A stretch of 64,000 bases of DNA, from assembly GCF_001205715.1 (NCBI RefSeq), contig NZ_AQQZ01000001.1, positions 620,001 to 684,000 of the forward strand. The letters run 5' to 3'. The position numbers were made by a program, and so were the translations under genes. Shown here one piece after another: positions 63,710-64,000 of the stretch. The notes beneath the pieces were generated by a model. The model saw nothing but the letters and a program-made list of their open reading frames with translations. It was not told the origin of the DNA and did no database searches. Within the stretch, counting starts at the first letter, position 1, and the number at the start of each line of letters is the position of its first letter. This stretch comes from Pseudaestuariivita atlantica (lineage in GTDB: Bacteria; Pseudomonadota; Alphaproteobacteria; Rhodobacterales; Rhodobacteraceae).

Positions 63710-64000
63710 ATGTCCACGCAACCGACCGTTCTGGTGGTCGAAGACGAGGCGGCGCAGCGGGACGTGTTGTCTTATAACCTCGAAGCCGAGGGGTTCCGCG
63801 TGCTGCGGGCCGAAACCGGCGACGAGGCGCTCTTGATGGTGGCCGAGAACGCCCCCGACATCATCGTGCTCGACTGGATGCTGCCCGGCGTGTCGGGGAT
63901 CGAGGTCTGCCGGCAGGTCAAGGCACGGCCCGCCACGCGCAACACCCCGATCATCATGCTGTCGGCCCGTTCGGAAGAGGTGGACCGGGTGAGGGGGCTG
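63710..64000 (+). CDS. phoB: Phosphate response regulator PhoB, N-terminal part
   Basis: The first 97 residues of a response regulator receiver domain; the gene runs off the window. Acidic pocket VEDEAAQ, phosphorylated Asp in VLDWMLPG (about residue 54) and the conserved Thr/Ser-Ala stretch (IIMLSARSE) match PhoB. Its position directly after phoU and the phoR gene upstream of pstS support the call. The DNA-binding domain should lie just past the end. Confidence 0.93.
   Translation, partial: MSTQPTVLVVEDEAAQRDVLSYNLEAEGFRVLRAETGDEALLMVAENAPDIIVLDWMLPGVSGIEVCRQVKARPATRNTPIIMLSARSEEVDRVRGL

Overview
The window is a chromosomal segment of a GC-rich alphaproteobacterium, most likely a Rhodobacterales (roseobacter-type) species. 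The evidence is the alphaproteobacterial LexA boxes of the form GTTC-N7-GTTC, a SAM-II riboswitch in front of metZ, RNase E with a long acidic insertion in its S1 domain, the agl alpha-glucoside operon, a class II DAHP synthase and the gene order phoR-pstSCAB-phoU-phoB. Coding density is high, with no rRNA, CRISPR array, prophage or recognisable insertion sequence, and no tRNA that I could see by eye. This is mostly a core metabolic and housekeeping region with a few accessory or rearranged spots.

Layout. 1-3.9 kb: end of hflC, a DUF2065 gene, an RTX-type calcium-binding protein and a DegP/Do protease. 3.9-9.4 kb: a peptidoglycan-binding lipoprotein, a stand-alone OB-fold protein resembling the C-terminus of DnaE2 under a LexA box, a 2Fe-2S ferredoxin, an FG-GAP protein, an AlkB-type hydroxylase, a lysoplasmalogenase-like protein and a lytic transglycosylase. 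9.4-19.3 kb: ftsY, an EamA transporter, yciB/ispZ, a glutathione S-transferase, riboswitch-controlled metZ, folE2 and rne. 19.3-29.4 kb: an alpha/beta-glucoside locus with divergent arms, aglR-bgl-glk on the minus strand and aglEFGAK on the plus strand, with palindromic LacI-type operators in front of both arms.

29.4-42 kb: a small lipoprotein, a von Willebrand A protein with five C-terminal repeats, LexA-controlled uvrA, and valine catabolism genes (acyl-CoA dehydrogenase, 3-hydroxyisobutyryl-CoA hydrolase, mmsB, mmsA and a LysR regulator), interrupted by an inverted glycosyltransferase gene. 42-50.2 kb: a CBS protein, coaD, a gamma-glutamylcyclotransferase-like protein, a DUF1127-like small protein, two unlike GAPDH genes, tkt, a coiled-coil protein and zapA. 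Several of the carbon genes share a GTTAGCG-N-TAAC element. 50.2-57 kb: a GlxA-type regulator, class II DAHP synthase, a PAS protein, yicC, gmk, a gamma carbonic anhydrase and a PLP trans-sulfuration enzyme. 57-64 kb: phosphate sensing and uptake, phoR-pstSCAB-phoU-phoB, with phoB cut by the window end.

How the genes work together: glucosides taken up by AglEFGK are hydrolysed by AglA or the GH1 enzyme, and Glk phosphorylates the glucose, which feeds the pathways of Gap and Tkt. Two LexA boxes join uvrA and the orphan OB protein in one SOS regulon. I did not find a clear new multi-gene system. The best leads are the SOS-controlled orphan OB-fold gene, a second GAPDH with signs of NADP use, a shared operator on central-carbon genes, a PhoR without membrane segments, and two families of intergenic palindromic repeats, one of which has taken over the start region of the EamA gene.
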